A program made the position numbers and the translations under genes. Below are positions 61,260 to 64,000 of a stretch of DNA of 64,000 nucleotides, one piece after another. This DNA is from Massilia violaceinigra. GTDB lineage: Bacteria > Pseudomonadota > Gammaproteobacteria > Burkholderiales > Burkholderiaceae_D. Location of the stretch: NCBI RefSeq assembly GCF_002752675.1, contig NZ_CP024608.1, positions 2,790,001 through 2,854,000 on the forward strand. The letters run 5' to 3'. Position 1 is the stretch's first letter, and each line of letters starts with the position of its first letter. Below the pieces are notes generated by a model, which was given only the letters and a program-made list of their open reading frames with translations, ran no database searches and was not told the origin of the DNA.

Positions 61260-63677
61260 ATGAGACGTTTGTTGAAATGCCTGGCAATGATTGCCTTAAC
61301 CAGCGGGGTGCTGACCGCATGCGGCGATAACACAGGCGCATCGAGCGCCCCCCGCGCCGCCGGCGCGGACGCCCCACCGCCTGTCGTGAGCACGGCCGAT
61401 GCGGCCGCAACCGGGGTGATGACTGGCGGCGGCGCCAATGCCGGCAGCGCGGCCGGCCTTGCCGATGCTGGCGCCGCCCCGATCGCCATTACCAGCGCCA
61501 TGGGCGTGGCCGCCGCTGCATCGACCACGCAATGGACATTTTGCGCCAACGAAAACAGCCGTTGCGTTTTCACCGGCAACCAGACCGTTCGCTATGGCGC
61601 GGGCGACCGCTTCGTCAGCAAGACGCTGGGCTGGGGCGCCTCCTGCAACAACGCCACCTTTGGCGATCCGGCACCGGGCGCGGCCAAGCGTTGCGAAGTC
61701 ACCAGCACCTGGGAAGCGTGCGGCACCGAGGGCGGCCAGTGCGCTTTCGGCGATACGCGCACCGTGCGCTATGGTTCCGGCACCAGCTTCATGAGTAAGA
61801 CGGCGACCGGCGGCGTCGCTTGCAACAGCAATGTGTTCGGCGATCCGACGCCGGGCATCGCCAAACGCTGCGACAAGGCCGCCGTCACGTGGACCTTGTG
61901 CGCTCCGGAAGGCGGCCGCTGCAATTTCAGCGGCACCAGCGCGGTGCTGTTCGGGGCGGAAGGCAAGTACTACACCTATACCAAGACCGACGGTGTCGAT
62001 TGCAACACGACCGCCATGGCCAACCCCGCCCCCGGACTGGTGAAAAGCTGCTATATCCCTGGCGCGCCGATTGCCGACGCTACGCCACCGGTTTCCGGCG
62101 ATCCACGCATCGGCAGCATCCAGCTGGCGCAATCGCAACTGTTCGACAGCGGCGACAGCGCCCTGATTTTGATCAGGGGCAAGGCGGTGATGGTCAAGGT
62201 CAATGCCCTGAGCAACACGCCAGGCGTGACCAAGCCGGACGGCAAAGTCCAGGTCAAGGATGCGAATGGCAATGTGCTGCGTGAAATCGCCCTGAACAAG
62301 CCGGCCGGTGCGCTTCCAGCCAGCGTCCCCGTCGTGCCCGATGCGAACACCTCGTACATCGCGGTGGTGCCGGCCGACCTGGTCCGCCCTGGCCTGCGCC
62401 TGAGCGTGGTCCTGGCGAATGGCCAGAACAAGACCATCAATCCGCGCGTTGGCGGTGGTGTGCCGATGGAGCTGGTCACGATTCCGGTCCAGATCGGTAG
62501 TTCGGTCGGCCGTGTCGTCGGCAACCTGCGCGACTTCGTGCAGGATCGCATTCCGGTGTCGGGCGTGAACCAGTCGGGCCGCGCCGCGTATGTGTCGTCG
62601 CGCGTGACGCGCTTGCCCGTCAATGAAACCGAATGGCGCGATGCGTTCGGTAAAATCCTGGGCGAAATCGCCGACTTGCACCGCCTGGAAAACGCCAACG
62701 ATCGCCAGCATTACTTCGGCTTCATTCCGAAAGCGACCTACGGCCTGGCCGGCCTGGCCTATGTGCCGGGCACCAGTGGCGTTGCCGCCGATATTCCATC
62801 GATGAATGAAGATGGCTTGCGCGGTATCGTGGTCCATGAGCTGGGTCACAACTACCGTCTGAACCACGCCGCTTGCGGCGGCGCCGGCTCGCCGGACCCG
62901 AAGTATCCCTACCCGAACGCGCAGCTGGGCACGGGCAGCCACTACACCTGGGGCTATCTGTTCAGCAGGTCTGCCTTCTTCGATCCGCGCAACCCGAATA
63001 CGCATGACATCATGAGTTATTGCGGCGGCAGCACCTTTTCGGACTACAACACCAATCTGATGCAAGCATTCCTGACCCCGGCGGACACGCTGATGAAGGC
63101 GACGGCTGACAATGCACCACAGGATCTGATCCTGGTCAGCGGCCAGATCAGCGGCGACAAGGCAACGCTGTCGCCATTGAAATCGTACATCGGCCGCGCC
63201 CGGGTGCAGGACAAGGGTGAGTACACCTTGCGTATCGTCACCGCCAAAGGCGCGCTCGACTATCCGTTCTCCACGCTGGTGGTCGACCATGCAGAGGAAA
63301 TGAAGTCGCAGAACTTCAGCCTGTCGATTCCGAACCCGGGCACGATCGTCAGTATTTCGGTGGTCAAGGGCACGGCCAACCTGATGCAGTCGACCGCCCG
63401 CCCGACCCCCGAAGGCAGCGTCAACGGCGGGAAGCCCGTGGTGCAGGTGCGCGAGCAGGCCGGCAAGGTGCAACTGAGCTGGGATCACACCCGGTATCCT
63501 TTCCTGACGGTGACCTTGGTCACCGATGCCAAGCGCTCGACCCTGGCGCAGGATCTGCAACATGGCAGCGCGGTCTTGTCCCTGGGCCCGCTCCCGGCCG
63601 GTGGCGCGTTCGAATTCAGCCTGTCCGATGGCGTCAATACGATGCTGGTCAAGCAGGAGCGCGACAGCGCGCTGTGA
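61260..63677 (+). CDS. Lipoprotein metzincin metalloprotease with three Cys-rich repeats
   Basis: An 805-residue exported protein. A lipoprotein signal ends at the lipobox LTAC (C21). A low-complexity Ala/Gly region (about 25-87) leads to three ~50-residue repeats (about 90-245), each with W..C..E...C.F.G..... VRYG-type and FGDP.PG.AKRC-type motifs. A beta-rich segment follows, then the peptidase domain with HELGHNYRLNH: ligands H526, H530, H536 and E527, and the Met-turn HDIMSYCGG. It resembles M11/M66-type metzincins, but the usual Gly in HExxHxxGxxH is Arg533. The remaining ~200 residues are beta-rich. The repeats occur on secreted hydrolases and may bind sugars (inference). The target is unknown. 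Confidence 0.85.
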   Translation: MRRLLKCLAMIALTSGVLTACGDNTGASSAPRAAGADAPPPVVSTADAAATGVMTGGGANAGSAAGLADAGAAPIAITSAMGVAAAASTTQWTFCANENSRCVFTGNQTVRYGAGDRFVSKTLGWGASCNNATFGDPAPGAAKRCEVTSTWEACGTEGGQCAFGDTRTVRYGSGTSFMSKTATGGVACNSNVFGDPTPGIAKRCDKAAVTWTLCAPEGGRCNFSGTSAVLFGAEGKYYTYTKTDGVDCNTTAMANPAPGLVKSCYIPGAPIADATPPVSGDPRIGSIQLAQSQLFDSGDSALILIRGKAVMVKVNALSNTPGVTKPDGKVQVKDANGNVLREIALNKPAGALPASVPVVPDANTSYIAVVPADLVRPGLRLSVVLANGQNKTINPRVGGGVPMELVTIPVQIGSSVGRVVGNLRDFVQDRIPVSGVNQSGRAAYVSSRVTRLPVNETEWRDAFGKILGEIADLHRLENANDRQHYFGFIPKATYGLAGLAYVPGTSGVAADIPSMNEDGLRGIVVHELGHNYRLNHAACGGAGSPDPKYPYPNAQLGTGSHYTWGYLFSRSAFFDPRNPNTHDIMSYCGGSTFSDYNTNLMQAFLTPADTLMKATADNAPQDLILVSGQISGDKATLSPLKSYIGRARVQDKGEYTLRIVTAKGALDYPFSTLVVDHAEEMKSQNFSLSIPNPGTIVSISVVKGTANLMQSTARPTPEGSVNGGKPVVQVREQAGKVQLSWDHTRYPFLTVTLVTDAKRSTLAQDLQHGSAVLSLGPLPAGGAFEFSLSDGVNTMLVKQERDSAL

Positions 63678-63712
63678 CAAGGCGGGGGCCGGCTGGCCCC
63701 TGGTAACGCAAG

Positions 63713-63732
63713 CGGCCCGCAAGGGCCGTTTT
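63713..63732 (+). terminator. Rho-independent terminator
   Basis: CGGCCC-gcaa-GGGCCG stem followed by TTTT, 36 bp after the metalloprotease stop. Confidence 0.85.
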
Positions 63733-64000
63733 CCGTTGAGCGTCCCTTTTTTCGGGCGCCTGGCAGGATCGGGCTTGGCCTTGGTCATGGGCATGCTGAT
63801 TGATTGACATGGGGCGCAGGGAAGAGCGCAAGGTGTTCCACGCGCTGCCTGACCGTGCCGCTGCTGGCCAAGGTCTGATGGGGGAGATGTTGCGCTGTTG
63901 ATGAAGGAGCGTCCCGAACGGCCCCGGCAGGAGGGTGAACAGGGGTAAGCAGGGGTGATCCGGCCGCGACTATGGTGTATATTCACGCCCGGCGCATGGC
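63733..64000. other. Right-edge region without a supported gene
   Basis: 268 bp of G+C-rich sequence after the terminator. I see no reading frame with convincing composition or family likeness; a gene may begin beyond the window. Confidence 0.5.

Overview
The window is 64 kb of a high-G+C chromosome. It most likely comes from a betaproteobacterium of the Oxalobacteraceae, in the Massilia/Duganella/Telluria area. This is inferred from gene content: a phoH-ybeY cluster preceded by miaB, a PEP-CTERM protein, DctPQM with a DctB-like kinase, beta-class GST, HDOD proteins, Cys-rich repeats on a secreted protease, and abundant G+C-rich extragenic palindromes. No marker comparison was possible. The only RNA gene seen with certainty is a tRNA with anticodon CAT. 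No phage, IS transposase, CRISPR array or origin was found.

Layout: 0-8 kb is a minus-strand block, miaB-phoH-ybeY, then a 778-residue protein of unknown function and an FAD/Rieske oxidoreductase, then corC running off the left edge. 8.5-12 kb holds a small HTH-like protein, an HDOD pair and an orphan sensor kinase. 12-16.4 kb holds a GST, a DUF1697 protein, a tiny PEP-CTERM protein and a divergent membrane AAA protease of FtsH type. Large palindromes separate it from a YbaL-type K+/H+ antiporter. 18.5-23 kb is a TetR-controlled acyl-CoA operon (SCP2-type thiolase, LCAD-type dehydrogenase, alpha-methylacyl-CoA racemase) that would suit methyl-branched acyl chains. 23-26 kb is a LysR regulator divergent from a secreted SGNH hydrolase, then the tRNA. 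26-30 kb is mutL-MFS-miaA with overlapping stop/start codons. 30-37 kb carries a MITE-like element, a periplasmic cyclophilin, DedA, an alpha carbonic anhydrase, a mutarotase, amiC, tsaE and queG.

37.2-43 kb is the clearest accessory island. It holds a 1523-residue Sec-exported RHS/YD-repeat protein whose glycine-zipper C-terminal tip follows the RHS cleavage-type motif. It overlaps by 4 bp a two-helix membrane protein, the likely immunity partner. Both ends of the island look remnant-rich and A+T-rich compared with the flanks.

43-50 kb has a duplicated DUF2061 membrane protein behind a Fur-like box, and a two-component system (FixJ-type regulator, DctB-like kinase) divergent from a dctPQM TRAP transporter. 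After dctM lies a non-coding stretch with an NtrC-like palindrome, a possible sigma-54 box and a strong terminator, which is a candidate small RNA. 50-64 kb has ogt-xerD, a lysine-rich mini-protein, an NTF2-like secreted protein, an RND efflux pair, a PAS-PAS-GGDEF-EAL protein with a low-complexity insert, an EEP nuclease, ybaK and a lipoprotein metalloprotease with three Cys-rich repeats.
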